Below, one piece after another: positions 10,111 through 22,977 of a stretch of DNA of 64,000 nt (the stretch's first letter is position 1; every line of letters starts with the position of its first letter). The position numbers and the translations under genes are program-made. Origin of the DNA: Cylindrodendrum hubeiense (taxonomy: Eukaryota > Ascomycota > Sordariomycetes > Hypocreales > Nectriaceae). Under the pieces are notes generated by a model. That model saw only the letters and a list, made by a program, of their open reading frames with translations. It was not told the origin of the DNA and made no database searches. The DNA is taken from assembly GCA_014621425.1 (NCBI GenBank), contig JAANBB010000044.1, positions 1-64,000 on the forward strand, read 5' to 3'.

Positions 10111-10718
10111 TCGTACAGCTGGTATCGCTAAAAATGGTGTTAGGGAATGGCTATCGCAGAGATAGCGACTTTTTCAACGATTCATTTGCTGTATGCATGG
10201 CCGCAACATGTGCTACGGAGTGGGGTACAAACCATGTTATACAGGACTAATATGAGTGATTACCGGGTTGCTGTTGTCACTGGATCATTTTTTAGTTTAA
10301 TCAGTTGAGCTGGAGGATTAGTATGTATCATTTGCTTCTAGAATCAAGGCAATTCCTCACATTATAATAGCAGTTTTGGGCGCAGTATTGCTACTACGCG
10401 AGGAAAGTACTGATAATCTGACATGAATCCAGATATATGATTAATTGGTATGTAATTACAAACTGATTATAATAATATGAGTAGAAGGATTAGAATCGAA
10501 ATGCAGTAGTACCTATCGTTAGATATAGAACTGCTCTAGTAGTTGCGACAATCTGTTCGGAAATCTCCGTAATTAACTCTAACCCAATTTATCTCATCAA
10601 TTCTATATAAGGAACCATTAGCAGTACCTAAATCCTCTATCAAGTTCTCACTTTACCGTGCATCAAGTCCACTTCCGATCCTCGAGCTATTCTTGCTACC
10701 CAATTATCTTCTCACAAT

Positions 10719-11691
10719 ATGGCCTTCCAGCTATACGATAATGAGACTCCTCTGGGTGTCAAGAACGCCAATGTATGCCAAATACCGCTCTCCAAGCTCT
10801 ATTGCAACCCAGTAACTAATGAAAGGAAAATAGGGTCTTCACATGATCACAGAAAATACCCCCAACGGCCAGAAAGTACAAATCTTTCTCGAGGAATTAG
10901 CAGATGCCTATGGTATGGAGTGGACAACTACTCTCATGTGAGTGAACAAATTCTATCAACTGGAAGATCTAGTGATGCGAATAGCGTCATTTTACAGTAA
11001 CACGTCAACAAACGTGCAAAAGAAAGACTGGTTTCTCCGTCTCAATCCAAACGGTAACTACATATTCTTTGCCAAATATTCTAACACTAACCTTCATTAG
11101 GTCGAATCCCAATCATTATAGACAATACTCAATCACCTCCATTTCCATTGATGGAGACTTCAGCAGAACTCCTCTACCTATTGAAGTTTGATGAAGAAAA
11201 TCAATTTGGATTCAAGGACGAACTTGAGCAAAGTGAACTCCTGCAATGGCTATTTTTCTGGCATGGTAGCGGTGCTCCATATCAAGGAAACCTTAGCTTC
11301 TTTAGACGCGCACAAGACCAAAGCAATTGTAAGTTGCAACATACAATGTCCTCTCAATTGTATAGAATTAAATGATAGGCTCTAACATAATTATTGCCAA
11401 CTAGTTGCCATCAATCGATTCCGAACGGAAACGTATCGAGTATACAGCGTTCTTGAGCTCCAGCTGTCTGGCAAGTACACAGGGCAACCGAAAGAATTTA
11501 TAGCTGGAAAGGGTAAAGGCAAGTACTCAGTAGCGGACATTGGAACATGGGCATGGGTTAAAAACTGGCCAGGCAGCGGGTACACAGAAGAAGAGATGGA
11601 CGTGTTTCCAAATCTGCTCAGGTGGGTTAAGAGGATTGCAGAGAGGCCTGCCGTTCAAAGGGGAATTGGTGAGAAATATATACAATCATGA
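10719..11691 (+). CDS. Glutathione S-transferase (Ure2/theta-like)
   Basis: Cytosolic enzyme conjugating glutathione to electrophiles. Exons 10719-10772, 10834-10937, 10998-11053, 11101-11328 and 11405-11691 join in phase to 242 aa, a normal GST length. The N-terminal thioredoxin-like half shows the TPNGQKVQIFLEEL helix typical of Ure2-like fungal GSTs, then RLNPNGRIP and the glutathione-binding METSAELLYL segment. The helical C-terminal half contains ADIGTWAWVKNW and the LLRWVKRIAERPAV end. A TATA box sits about 110 bp upstream. It is divergent from the NMT1-like gene, so the intervening CGG dyads could serve either or both genes. Substrate is unknown; detoxification of the imported compound is only an inference. 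Confidence 0.92.
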
Positions 11692-12940
11692 AATTGCTGG
11701 TGTTTCTGCTATGGGATTTATGTATGCTAAATCATATTAGGCACGGTTGTGATATGTCAGACCGGATCTTGGCAATGTATCAGTATCACTTCTATTCACT
11801 GATACTACCTAGGTGTAGGGAGAACCTATGTATATATGTGTTCTTCAGTCTCATTTGATAAATTGGGTTTGAATAAGCTCTTTATTTCTCTATCTATATT
11901 GCTACTTAGACTAGATTATATATAACTAGCTCTCTTGGTGTCTAGAATATGTTATGATATTCTCGAAGTATTAGGTCTGACGATCCATAACTGAATTTGA
12001 AGGTATCCGAACTATGGATCTTTGTTGGATGCAGCTTCGGGCTTGAAGTGAGTGGGTAATCACTACAGAGACAATAACAACGTCGGGAAAGTTATGCACT
12101 TCCGGGAACTGGCGCATACCTTATAGCAATATCCTTTATTTAAGTATTAATAAATTGTTTTCCTTTTTCAATTTACTCAAGCATCTTATAACGGCGATAG
12201 TATGCCTGGCAGGGCCGCTCTCGCGAACGGTGAGCAAATCCTTCACGAACATGCCAAAGTTTCAGCCAATGTCAACTATGGCCCATCGAATCTCGAGGAT
12301 CACCCCGTTTGGCAGTATGGGTAAATCGATATTTTATGAACTAGTTCAATCAATAATAAAATATCTAAGTATCTTGGAATGAAATCTGCCAGATCTAATG
12401 GTCTGCTTACGCGTTATTTCTTGTATGACAAAACTATTTATAGGAAAGCTAACTTGCCCGTATATATTTGTAATAAATACAATCTGTCGAATCTAGATCT
12501 TGCCAGAATTATACATTATTGGAAAATAGTTTAGTAAGCGAATTGCTACATCTATAGCCGGAGTGAAAGCACAAGTTCGAGACTGCGTCTTTGTACGTCA
12601 CCACTCATGACAAGATTGCGAAAGGGGGGCGTACTGACCGATCTTGGTTGCCCATAATTTACGGTGGATATAACTCCCCATCCCATCGCGCAATTATGCT
12701 GAAGCAGTCAAATTAAGGTAGTTTGGGTCTATAGTATGTCTTTGGTGATGTTTGAAAAAAGTATTTGGGTCGAACCAGTGTGATAACCTACAAGGTAGGT
12801 AAACTACCAATCATGAGATTTTATATTACATCCCGTGACATGTGAAGGTTGAATAACGATAATATAGTGATGGTCAAAGGAAAGCAGTTAGCTTAGAATC
12901 TGAAATCTTTGATGTATACTAGATATAGAGACCAAGACAC
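11692..12940. other. AT-rich intergenic region with coding-like scraps
   Basis: No intact gene is seen in this 1.25 kb. Two short coding-like stretches on the plus strand (about 12060-12125 and 12172-12324) are described separately as a possible relic. The rest is AT-rich 3' flanking DNA of two convergent genes. Confidence 0.5.
12060..12324 (+). pseudogene. Possible gene relic, unrecognised
   Basis: Around 12060-12125 the frame reads a protein-like stretch (GKVMHFRELAHTL) ending in TAG. From about 12172 a second stretch (SYNGDSMPGRAALANGEQIL, then NLEDHPVWQYG) ends in TAA at 12322. Balanced amino-acid composition inside otherwise AT-rich DNA suggests eroded coding sequence. No start, no intact splice pair and no family match could be established. 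It may be chance. Confidence 0.2.
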
Positions 12941-14817
12941 TCAGAGCGTATACATCCAGCCATCCATGCCTTCATTAACACCTAGACCAGCTAACGCGGC
13001 CTTGTTCCGCCTCCAAAGATGAAGGTCAGTTAAGCCAATGATGACGATGCTAACCATTGAAATAGCAAAGGTCGTCCAGATTCCAGTCTGTCCATCAAGT
13101 CAGCAACTTCATCGTAGTCCAGAAAACAGAGTTTGAAATCATTACGAACCGTGTAATGGGGGCTCTCAGTGGCCTTGAAAGCAGTGCCCGCAATGATACC
13201 ACCGATTCCACCGCCAATAAGACAGGTCGCCGAGGCAACAGCCCGTTTCGAGTGGGAAGTGATATTGTTGGCTTGGAAGGTCAAGACTCCAGGGACGCAA
13301 AATTGAAGGAATCCAATGCCTGAACAAGTGTCAATTAAATGAACTTTCATGGTGAAATTGGGATGCTGACCTAGGAAAGCGCCAAAGTAACGAGCGGCGT
13401 TTGATTTCCCATATACCGTGATCAACATACTCGCAGCAGTCAAAGCCTGATGAATTGCGATAACCGGCCCTCTAATCTTATATCGATCGCCCAACCAGCC
13501 CGAGACAAAGGTCATGATAGCCGCGAGGATATATGGTGGGGCACTGAGCAGCTGCGCCTGGGTGCTCGAGTATCCCATACCGTCGCGGAGGATAATTGGC
13601 AGGAAGTACGAGTAGGCGTAGCCGGGCAGGGTGGATGCCATCAAGTTGAAAGCCCAGCAGTACAGCCGCCAATCTTTGAGATGATGGAGAACCTTGGCGG
13701 CATTGATTGTGTCTTCTTCCGCATCGCCGCGATCGTGGTTAATTCGGGCGATAATGAATTCCTTCTCGGCTGGCGATAGGAATTTGTCGGCTTGGGTGGG
13801 GAAGTCGATGATGATGAACCGGCCTATGAAACAGATGACAGCAGTAATTGCGCCCTCGATAATAAAAATCCCTAAACCATCAGTATAAAGGGTAGGGCAC
13901 GTGTGTTTATCAGGATGCTTACATCTCCATCCATTCAGTCCCTGTTGACCACCAAGCAATGACAGAGCATACGCAAAAATGGCAGCGAAAGCGCTGGTCA
14001 CCACTGAAAGGAGCCAAAATCCGGATAGCCGTTTCCCGACTTCGAATCGTGTATACCAGCAGGTAATTAGGTACGTACATCCTGTTTATTTTGATGAGTT
14101 CGAGTTCGTACGTACGGGGGTCAAGTGGAGAACAACTTACCAGGTAAAAAGCCAGCCTCAAATATCCCAAGCAGAGCTCGGCACAGGGCCATAGTTCCCC
14201 AGCTTTTCGTAAAACCCATTCCAATCAAAATTGAACCAAACGCGACTCCAAGAAAGGAGAGCCAATTCGCAGGTCCAGCTTTAGGGAGGATGAGGTTCTG
14301 TGTGGCAAATTAGTATTCGGAAGCATTATTTAACGCTTAAGACGCGAGTGACACACGCTTGGAATCTCGAAAACACTGCGCGTCAATAATTAGCCTTTGC
14401 AAGAAGCCGAATCATCAAGACACATACACGTAAGCTACGAAAAAGACCATGACGATGACGGTATATCGGTTGCCAACGGCGAGGCCTAGGTCCTCTTGCA
14501 TGCCTGCAACGAGTGCGAGGCCGAGGTTTGTGCGGTCGATGAGTGAGATAGAGTACATGATTCCTAGGATTGGCAGAAGCCGCAAGTCAACCCGACGTCT
14601 GGTTCTATTAGCTAAGGAATCTTCGATCATCCACCAAGAGGAAGGGTTGGTCTCACATGGTCTTCTTCTGATCTGCAACGCTTAGGTTGTAGTTGGGCAA
14701 TCCATTTCCTGCTTCAGTATCCTCAACATGGGTTGAGTGATCAACCTTTTCGTCAAACTGCGCTGCACCGACACCATCATCACACAGAGAGGCTTTCGGG
14801 CTCGATGAGGGAGCCAT
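12941..14817 (-). CDS. MFS transporter, Dal5-like (ACS family)
   Basis: Second anion:cation symporter of the window. Eight minus-strand exons (14657-14817, 14428-14604, 14357-14375, 14141-14297, 13923-14081, 13371-13871, 13150-13319, 12941-13087) join in phase to 496 aa. Key motifs are SLIDRTNLGLALVAGM in helix 1, FEIPSNLILP assembled through a 19-nt micro-exon, RFEVGKRLSGFWLLS, and GWLGDRYKIRGP in the second half. The end reads GLTDLHLWRRNKAALAG. It lies beside a bZIP regulator and GH78/GH79 genes, so import of a plant-derived acid or small sugar derivative is plausible but unproven. Sequence divergence from the 3.2-kb transporter shows it is not a recent duplicate. Confidence 0.9.
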
Positions 14818-15412
14818 AATGCGTTGTTGGGTAATCAGGATTGGTTTCCAAGGTGATCATAGGTTATTGGAAAAGCTTAAAGTTGGATTGTTATTGCAAG
14901 ATCTCAAGCGATTCTATATGCGACGCAAACGCCATTCTGACTCTCTGGCTTGTCGATGCTACTCAGTAAAACCTCACCGTTTATTGGGCAGTGAACTAGA
15001 TAAGCGCTATTGCAGCGCAGGATATGGAGTGCCCGCAACAGTCTGGGGAAACGCGGGGTAAGAGGCCAATAGAGACACGATTCCTGTGTTGCCAAGAATC
15101 CCCACCTGAGTCATAGTGCTCGAGTCAGAATGCCACGGGGCAGGGGACGCCGGATGCAGTTTACGGCGGCAAGGATGCTCGGTTAACGAACTCCTGGCCT
15201 GCGTGAGCCGTAGATCTGTGTCAGTAATATTTAGCGCTTTGCCACTGCGAAGCGGTCCTGGCAGAATGGTGTTGACTTCAAGTCAGAGCATAGCTTTTGT
15301 TTGCATCGGCCAATAGACGTTTATTGGCCTCTGGAAGCTTCAAATGGTTATCTTGGATGTCATGTGGCTGCCGATCTTGTGGTTTCCTTTTCCGAGGTCA
15401 GCGTCGATACAT
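14818..15412. other. Intergenic region without recognised gene
   Basis: About 600 bp lie between the transporter ATG and the bZIP gene stop. Only short ORFs without motifs were found. It should contain the transporter promoter and the bZIP terminator; no distinctive operator was seen. Confidence 0.5.
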
Positions 15413-16865
15413 CTATTGTGACATCGCAAGCGCAATCACCATTACATACCTGCGCCATGTCCGCTCAGCATGGCCACCTAATTGAAAACGGGAAACTTCC
15501 ATAAAGGAAGGTATGTCGCTGTACATCTCTGGGAATGTTCCAAAGAAATCCGCTGTCATAGTCCAGGAGTTAATATCCCAGATACAGTCCATGAACTCTG
15601 GCGAGATGGAGTACCGCCCCGTGCGAGTATTCCTCTTGTAGCAGTCCCGAAATTCGAACGGCCACGAGATTCTGAAGCATTCGACGAAGATCTTCCAGAA
15701 CGAATTGGAGCAGTATTGATGTTGCGAAAAGACGAACCGTTCTCGAACGCCCGGCCTATAACATGAGTATGAGCTCGTGGATCCAGAATATTTGCATATG
15801 CGACATACCAAACGAAGAAGTCAATTGCTGAAGAGTGCGGTAGTGACTGGGAAGGCCTGATTTCACGTCAGTATGAGCGCTCTTGGGCAAATGACTTGAT
15901 GATGGCCTTAGATACCTGCTCAGAAGCCAAGGCGGTAGCTTAGCCCACTTCTCGTCTGTTGAATCGGCACGATGTCGGAGCATCCGATGCATGGTGCTCA
16001 TTATCGCCAGTCTCTCTGTATCACCGCAGTCGCGGAACTGCAACTCATCTATCTGGCGCAGCCTATTCCAAAGCGGAGGCAGGCCAGCACCAGTCGCTAC
16101 CACGTCCCACCCTTCTAAAATGGCACGTATAGGCGTGTCTTCGAATAACTCATCCTCCAACTGCAGGGTGTTTCGGCAGAGCATCTCCTTTTGACCCAGA
16201 ACCTCATTTGCGGTTCTCCAGATATTAGAGGGAATTGAGTTGGTATCGTCGACAGTTGGAGACGTTGCCAAGCAGTCGCAGGCAACTTCGGGGGCGGGGA
16301 TTATTGGCCCGTCGGATACAGATAAGGGGAGGCAAGACTGAAAAATGGAATAAAAATTGATGTCGTCGGGCATTGCTGCAGAAGATGAGGCAATCGCAAG
16401 AGAGTCGTGCTGCGGGGCTCTGGAGTAATCCGAGGGCGATTGGACTCCCCAGAGCTCACTGAAGGCGCTGTCAACTGGCGGTGATTGTAACTCGACGCCT
16501 AACAGCTCATTGCCGAGAGTTATTTCGTAATCTGACGGCTTCAGAGAGCTCGTTACTTCGGGAGCGGAATGGGTCCTTGATTGGGGTTCTGTTGATGCCG
16601 GATGACGGATGTGAATTGTGTCTTTTATGGACGACAGCGTCTCGGCTAGGTGGTCTCGTTGTCTTGTTACGTCCATCAACTGTTCCGTGAGATGTGAGAT
16701 GCCACGGCTGGATTCCTGGTTCTTCATCGCCTCGATGGTGGCCTCGAGGAACGCGATGCGATTGCGGTTCCTCTCGCGCGCCGCCCGCTGAGCGCGTCGG
16801 TCCAGCTCCCGCTTCCGGGCCTGCCGGGTCTCCAGGAGATCCTTCTCAGCCGGTGTCGGTGCCAT
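15413..16865 (-). CDS. bZIP transcription factor with DUF3425 domain
   Basis: Probable nuclear regulator. Exons 15916-16865, 15809-15856 and 15413-15755 (minus) join in phase to 446 aa. The N-terminus carries a bZIP basic region (RKRELDRRAQRAARERNRNR, about residues 17-37) followed by a short leucine-type coil with FLEATIEAMK. The C-terminal DUF3425 module (PF11905) is recovered only after splicing: AIDFFVWPGVRERF, then FRISWPFEFRDCYKRNTRTG and INSWTMTADFF. DUF3425-bZIP proteins are common fungal regulators of secondary metabolism, stress or nutrient use. It lies between the Dal5-like transporter and the GH78 gene, all on the minus strand. Only 223 bp separate it from the GH78 stop, so its promoter is compact. 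Confidence 0.9.
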
Positions 16866-17088
16866 TCTATGTTGTGTGTGGTGTAATCTGCGCGAACTTC
16901 AGTGAAAGACACCCGGTGGATTGACGGTATGAAGAGTGGAGATGAGCCGTTGTGTCGGTGCGTTCGGGGAGCCTGGCAGGGTTTTAACTGCAGAGGTGGA
17001 GAACCCCGGACTTGAGAATGCGGGGTATTCAGCGGGCAGTCTCAGTAATGATGATCTCTGTATCTTGTATCTCACTCTAAACTTGTTG

Positions 17089-19642
17089 CTAAATAGCTCT
17101 GTACTCCAGCGTAAGCTTTGAAATGAGACCATGCTCTTCTTCCTTTCCTCCAGGCAATCGGCTGGTCACTTCAATGGCTCTTTCCAGCAGCAGCTCAACA
17201 GATACTACGCCATCGGCTCTGGTCTTCCACGACACGGTCGCCACGTTGTCCTTCCCCAGTGCCACCTTCGCAGACACAGACTGGCTCAATCGCAGACGCG
17301 GCTTGAACAATAGTCGCTTGAATCCCGGGGCAAGAGAGCGTATTCCAGCGAGTTCGGTGCAGTACTCGTACACAGGCACACTCCCCCACGCGTGACAGTC
17401 CGACCGTTGCCGCACGTCGTCCTCTTCCCAAGTGGAGAGATTGTTCGCCAGCATCTTCCTCCACGGGTCCCAGACATGGGCCCAATACGTCTCGTAGGCC
17501 TCATCTCCGGCGATTGAAAAGGCGCGAAGCGCGTAGAACTGCATCATGTACGAACATTTGGAAAAATTTGGCTTCGCGAAAGCCTCTGTCACCAGTCGAG
17601 CCTGATCATCAGGGAGTGCTGCTCCGGAGAGGACTGCAAAAACCTGGCAGTGTTGGGAATATGCCAAGTCATCGGCTATATCAGCGGTAGAGTCCGTGAA
17701 GAATCGCCCGTCGTAACAGTGAGTCCGGATTGCCGACAACAGAGACGCCGCCCGCAATTCGTATTCTTCCGCATTTCCCGGACGACCGACCTCGCGCAGC
17801 AGTCCTGCCGCCTGTTTCAAGACATACGCATATAACATGCTAAAATATGTATGTCGATTTGACTTGCGACCCGATGTAGGCACGCCCTTATCCGGGTGCT
17901 CGTCTGTCGCGCCCCAAGTAGTCACCCAGTCAACATACTGCCACGCATCCTCAGGCAGGCCACTGATAAGTCCCAGATCATCAATGTGGGAGTCAAAGAA
18001 CTCAAGCACCCCGTCGATGCGAGGGAGGAAAGAACGCGCATATCGTGTGTCGCCAAAAAAGAGGTGGTGATCGCACACTTGAAGAACCCAGAGGAGAGAG
18101 AATCCGGCAATGAGCTGTGGTACATGCGATGGGAAGCGGGAATGTGTGAGTCCTTCGACACCTATTGAAGAAGCGAAGTTGCTGATAGCTTGGCGCATCA
18201 GCCGATCATCTCCTGAGAGCAGGTAGTGAAACAATGCCACTGCACGGGAGTCGCCGGAGTACCTATAAGATCAATCAGCGACTGTGCCTTTCACGTCGAG
18301 GAGAAAGTGGGAGCTCACTGAAGCTGCTCGTAGAACGGACAATCGGAATACCCATCGAACATGCAGTTTCGCATTGTTCTAATAGAGACATCCCAAATAT
18401 CCTTGCTTTGCGCATCCCCAGGCTCGTCCCAACTGGCCTTAACATCAAGAGGATAGTTGACTTGCGTGGCATCAAACGACGTCAGCTCCACAGGTTCGGG
18501 TCCAACGGTTATTTCGAGTCGCAACAGGCGGAACGTTCGAAACCAGAATGGTTCATACACAACGGTCTCCGATTCTGGAATATCCAGGACCACGTCATCA
18601 TAAGGCCCAATGAGGTGCCCAACCTTAGCATCCAAGCGATCAGCTTTGGTCCGGAAGAAGGGATAAGAGCGAGGCTCAAGTTCGTATCCTTCCGAGTATG
18701 TCACTTTGAGTTTGACTTGAGACTGCTTCTCTGCCTTAAGTGTCCACTTCAAGAATGCTGTCGAGTGAACAGCGGCTTGCACGTCTAGCACATGGGAAGA
18801 ACCCCCTGAAAGGGTAAGCGTCTTCTTTCCAGACAAATAAGCAGTCCAATCAGTAGCAGCGGCGGTGCTCTGGCAAGCCTTGACAATGTGAACGTCGACA
18901 TGGCTTTCCTTGGGTACGGGAATAGCCCGAGGACGTAGCCGCCAGGGAGCTAGGTCACCATTCAACGTTCTCATTCCATATGCGACTGGAGTGACTCGTT
19001 CAGTTGGTGTTGTCGGAGCGATACGCTCATTAATCTGCCGAGGTGGATTAGACCATATTCAATAAACTGAAAGACAGTGGTTTCTTACATGAAGAAACAC
19101 ATCATCAACCAATCCAGTTGGGAAGATAGTGCTCTCATCCACTTGGGCGCTCCAACCATTGCAGGAGCTGAGATCAACCACATCCCCTTCTGCTTCCACG
19201 CTACCGATTACCGTCAGACCTGGAAGCGTTGTTCTCTCGAATGGCATTGCTGCCCGAGAGGAAGCAAAGTACCGGATCACTATGAACTTAATGGTGTTGG
19301 CTCCATGGTGAAGAAACGGCGCGATATCAAGCGTGTCGTAGTACCATATCAACAAACTACTTCTACTCGGCCCAACGGCGACGCGAACTCCATTGACGTA
19401 GAGTTTATACCGTGTATCAGCAGAGAAGTTCAAAAGTGCCTTGGTCGGGACAGACGGCAGCGTAAATTCCCGCGTGAAAGTGACGAGACGACCAGCCGTA
19501 TTCTTCGTTGAGGAGTCGATCCAGTCAGGTGTCCAGACCCAGTTGGCCTGGAGCTGGTTGGTGGTCTACCATAGCATGTCAGTTTTGAACCGCAAGAGAG
19601 GGTGAGCATGCTTCACACTTTTTGCTCCTCGGCTGACACCAT
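17089..19642 (-). CDS. GH78 alpha-L-rhamnosidase, intracellular type
   Basis: Hydrolyses terminal alpha-L-rhamnose from glycosides or oligosaccharides. Exons 19619-19642 (24 nt), 19089-19565, 18319-19034 and 17089-18262 join in phase to 796 aa. Order: N-terminal lectin-like beta-sandwich (YKLYVNGVRVAVGPSR), middle domain containing FWFRTFRLLRLEI, the catalytic (alpha/alpha)6 barrel opening with DGYSDCPFYEQLQYSGDSR, which holds the acidic active-site residues, and a C-terminal beta domain. DCHAWGSVPVYEY is the family's late active-site segment. No signal peptide follows the MVSAEEQK start, so the enzyme likely acts on imported rhamnosides. Neighbours are a transporter, a bZIP factor and a secreted GH79, suggesting a shared glycoside-use pathway. 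Confidence 0.92.
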
Positions 19643-20379
19643 TTTGCCTGCGTTAGATGTCACGTTCGAACGCTTGGAACCACGTGAGTTTGGGAATACC
19701 CTGTAAGGCGACTTCCAAGGGCTATTGGCGCAACAAGATTCCTGTGCTGAAATTGTGCTTAATCCTATTGCTATAAAGGGAGTTCACAATCTGTAATGAG
19801 GGGTAATCAATTTCGGGCAGTACACCGAGAGCATACAGGTTGGAGAATCCCGTAGCATTGGACCGGCTAGATAATATGCAGCCCTTCCGCTCCCAACTGT
19901 GACGACTCGGATACCAGGGTCGGGTCATATACCACCGACAGCTCGTATGATGCAGCCTTGACAGCTACGTGCCGGTATTTCGGCAGTATAGTGTGTCATC
20001 AGATGTCTTTTGTCCAGCCGAGGTAGCTAGTGGCATTGATTGATTGACCATGATATTGCCCCGTCGGTCATAATGCTTGTTAACCCCACTGATTCGCAAC
20101 TGGATGCGGAGAGGCCCCTGTCTCGAGATGCAGCTAGTCATAAAACGCCTAGCTCAAAATCCTCTCAGGCACCCCTACCCTACACTCGGCTCCGGGTTCC
20201 CCGAATGTTGTACTCTTCATTCCCATGCAGTCTAAAGACCAGGATACAGTTGTAATTGTGATGGAGTAGTATTCAATACATGCAGCTAATTTCCTACCTT
20301 ACGCGATACGTGGGGCCTACGTCAACAACTCATACAATTGTCACATTGCTTCTCCCATCCTTGCTCATATACTTTACTC
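19643..20379. other. Intergenic region without recognised gene
   Basis: This 0.74 kb lies between the GH78 ATG and the GH79 stop, both on the minus strand. Small ORFs in it have no known motif. It presumably carries the GH78 promoter and GH79 terminator; nothing distinctive is visible. Confidence 0.5.
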
Positions 20380-22147
20380 TTACAGGTACACAAGTAGTGC
20401 TTCAGAAGCGGCCAGAGTAAATGTTGCCGCTCCACCAGAGACAGTATTTGTTTCCGTAACCGCAGTTCCCTGCAGTACGCAAGTGCCATTCGCAAAAGTT
20501 TGTCCCGCAACTGTCGGGTTTGAACCGCGGTCCACTCGGGAAGTAGAGTAGGGAGCCGTGAGGCGTTTAGCGGTGACCCGGGTGGACGACAGACCAGTCA
20601 AAGTGAAGGTTTGCGAGGGCCGTGTGCCGCTAGTATAGTAGTCGGAGTTGTAAAGCAGGACCTTGACGGGGACTCCGGATTTGTAGATGACATAGCCGGC
20701 GTACGTAGTGGTCTGGTCGTCCAAGGGCGCGATCTGGTCTGCATCCGCTAGAGCCAGGGTGGCAAAGTAGGCGCCGAAGTATGGGGCACCCATGCTGTAG
20801 CGTCCCCACCAACAATATTGACCTGGGTAGTGAAGTTAGAAGTGCCTAATTTATTCGGTCAAGAGTGCTTACAGTTACCGATAGTGCCTTGATGAAAGTA
20901 AATCGCCTGCCCGAGCTGTGGTTAGTCATATGCCATGAAAAAGGAATAAGAAGGGAATCTGTGGTACCTTCGTTCCCATATGCACCAATTGCAAGACATA
21001 GTCTAGAATCCAGAGACCAGCGCCAAACGTAGGGCTGATTCCGCCACCTCCTTGTGTAGCTAGAAAAATGTCAGCAAACCAATAAGATGTCTTCAGAATT
21101 AAAATCCTACCAGAGTTTGTCTCTCCCATAACATGAGATTTTCCCTTGGAAGTCGCAGCCTCGACCTCAGCCTCAAAAGACGCGATCTGTGTAGTAATCC
21201 CACTGTGGCTCATTAAACCAGCCAAGTTGGCAGTACTCGAGGATTGAGGGTAGTTGTGCGAGCAGTAGTCCTTGACATAATTATTTGCATTACCCTCGAC
21301 GGCCGATAGCCCTTGGATACTCATGGGCGAGGTATAGAAGTAGACGCCGGCCGAAATGATGTTCGAGGTCGACAAATTTCCGCCAACCGCATCCTGCCAT
21401 GCGACCTGAGACGCGTAGTCCGCAGCGGAGGTCCAGGATGCTCCATTGGCAATGGGGTCTGAGCTAGTGAAGACTGAAAATCGGCATCATTGTTAGCCAA
21501 CATAATCAAGCTGTGATAAGGAAATTTCTAGGGATCCGCACAGTTGGGCTCGTTTCCAAGCTCGATGGCATTCAGATTGCTCATCTCAGCCTTTGCGAGC
21601 TTTGCGGCGGCGACGGTGTTGGCGATGTTGTTGAGGCGGCGATTGAGGCCAATCGTCACCTCGCCACCATAGGTTGCAGCGAGATCGAAGAACGACGGTC
21701 CAAAGGTGAGGGTAGTTGGCGCATCCCCGGAGCTGGCAACTGTGTAGGTCACGGCGTTGGCAGAAGAGGCATCGTATGTGGCGCGATCCCTAATTTCGGT
21801 TATTAGCGCTGGAAAGATTGCTAACAAGCCAGAATGGACGAACGCACTGAGTGGTTCCCCCGATTCGCAGCGGCGGCCATGATCCAGTGATATCCTTCAG
21901 GTTCTCCAGACATTTCGAAGTCGAAGCGACATCATTGAAATACGCAGGAAAGGTGAAGAATTCCAGCCTGGAAAGTTAACAGAATGCCTCGACCATGGTT
22001 AATGTGGGCGACTCACGAGACTCCTACAGGAGCATCGGGGATTTGTCCGCTGACGTTGGCTGGTATGGTTGTGGGGATGTTGAAAGTCAAGGCCGAAGCC
22101 AAAGCTATGTGGCTCAATAGCCAGGTGAAACGAAGAAAGACAGGCAT
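20380..22147 (-). CDS. Secreted GH79 beta-glucuronidase-like enzyme
   Basis: Retaining glycosidase likely releasing glucuronic acid or its 4-O-methyl ether. Seven minus-strand exons (22017-22147, 21848-21967, 21542-21789, 21111-21473, 20968-21059, 20873-20915, 20380-20822) join in phase to 479 aa. A signal peptide (residues 1-19, ending ALASA) indicates secretion. The acid/base Glu164 is in LGNEPN, which is split by an intron, and the nucleophile Glu284 is in VMGETNS. The C-terminal GH79C beta-sandwich begins after CWWGRYSMGAPYFGAYFA. Characterised fungal GH79 enzymes remove glucuronyl residues from arabinogalactan-protein side chains. Pairing with GH78 would suit rhamnosyl-glucuronyl caps, an inference from context. 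Confidence 0.9.
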
Positions 22148-22977
22148 TGCGATATGATAATCCGGTGTTGGACAAATTCTACTGAACGGAGTGTAATTTG
22201 TTGAATCGGCTCAACACCAGGTAAAGTCGTATTGCCCCACGGTTGCTACAGCACTTTATATACGTTGATATTTTCGCTCTCCGTTCATCACAAGCACGCC
22301 AAGGTTTAGGAGGGTATTACGGAGCTCTCATACCGAGACCATCTACATGCCTAATTCATCTCAGCTCCGGCCCCTTGCTGAGATTTTCCGCGGTTATTTG
22401 CAGCACTAGAAAATACTGGGGTCCCCGCATACCCATTGGGAAGGAGTAGACAGTTGACTTTACCACGTGAAAATAGTAAACAAAAAACGGTGACGATCTG
22501 GAGTACTACAGGGGCCTCGGTGATTCCTACCCCGAGCCACGCCCCAATAGATGCCCTGCGCTTAATGATCCTTCCACCAACGCAAGCGACACATTACTTC
22601 AGGGCAGTATTACCACCGGATGATCAAACTGATCGGCGTTGGCGGCACACACGGCACGACCCTGGTCTACCCCGCACAATAGGACCATCCCAGACTCAAT
22701 TGATGGTCTCATGCGTCCAGTTTCCAAATGTGATTGAGGGGTCCCCACGCGGAGCTCTTTACTCCGGGGATCCAGGACATGGTACTGCTCCGGGCGCTAG
22801 CATGGGGCTGGCCGGAAGGGATATTCGTAAACGCAGCAGCGAATATAAAGAACTCGGTCTGGGCTCCTCTCGCATGATCCGGGGTAGGTCCCAATAAACA
22901 AACTTTGATCTTGCTGGCAGCTCCTCTCCACTTCCATCCATCGCGATACGGGACTCCATCCCTCATTGTCCGTCAAT
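22148..22977. promoter_or_regulatory. Divergent promoter of GH79 and sugar-transporter genes
   Basis: This 830-bp region lies between divergent ATGs. Apart from the TATA box listed separately, no clear operator was recognised. Shared position suggests coordinate control of the secreted enzyme and the sugar transporter. Small ORFs here lack any known motif. Confidence 0.5.
22255..22262 (-). promoter_or_regulatory. TATA box of the GH79 gene
   Basis: TATATAAA on the minus strand lies about 110 bp upstream of the GH79 ATG at 22147, a normal distance in filamentous fungi. Confidence 0.5.

Larger units (their letters stand above)
9614..10718. promoter_or_regulatory. Divergent promoter of NMT1-like and GST genes
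   Basis: This 1.1-kb region separates the NMT1-like ATG (minus) from the GST ATG (plus). The 9929-10110 segment carries two perfect TCGG-N6-CCGA dyads and two near-matches (10055-10068 and 10097-10110). A TATATAA box at 10604-10610 lies about 110 bp before the GST start. The remainder is AT-rich with no other gene seen. Confidence 0.6.

Noticed and set aside
15756..15916. Frameshift in the bZIP gene before DUF3425
   Set aside because: Two introns (15857-15915 and 15756-15808) rejoin the conserved FFVWPGVRERF text in phase.
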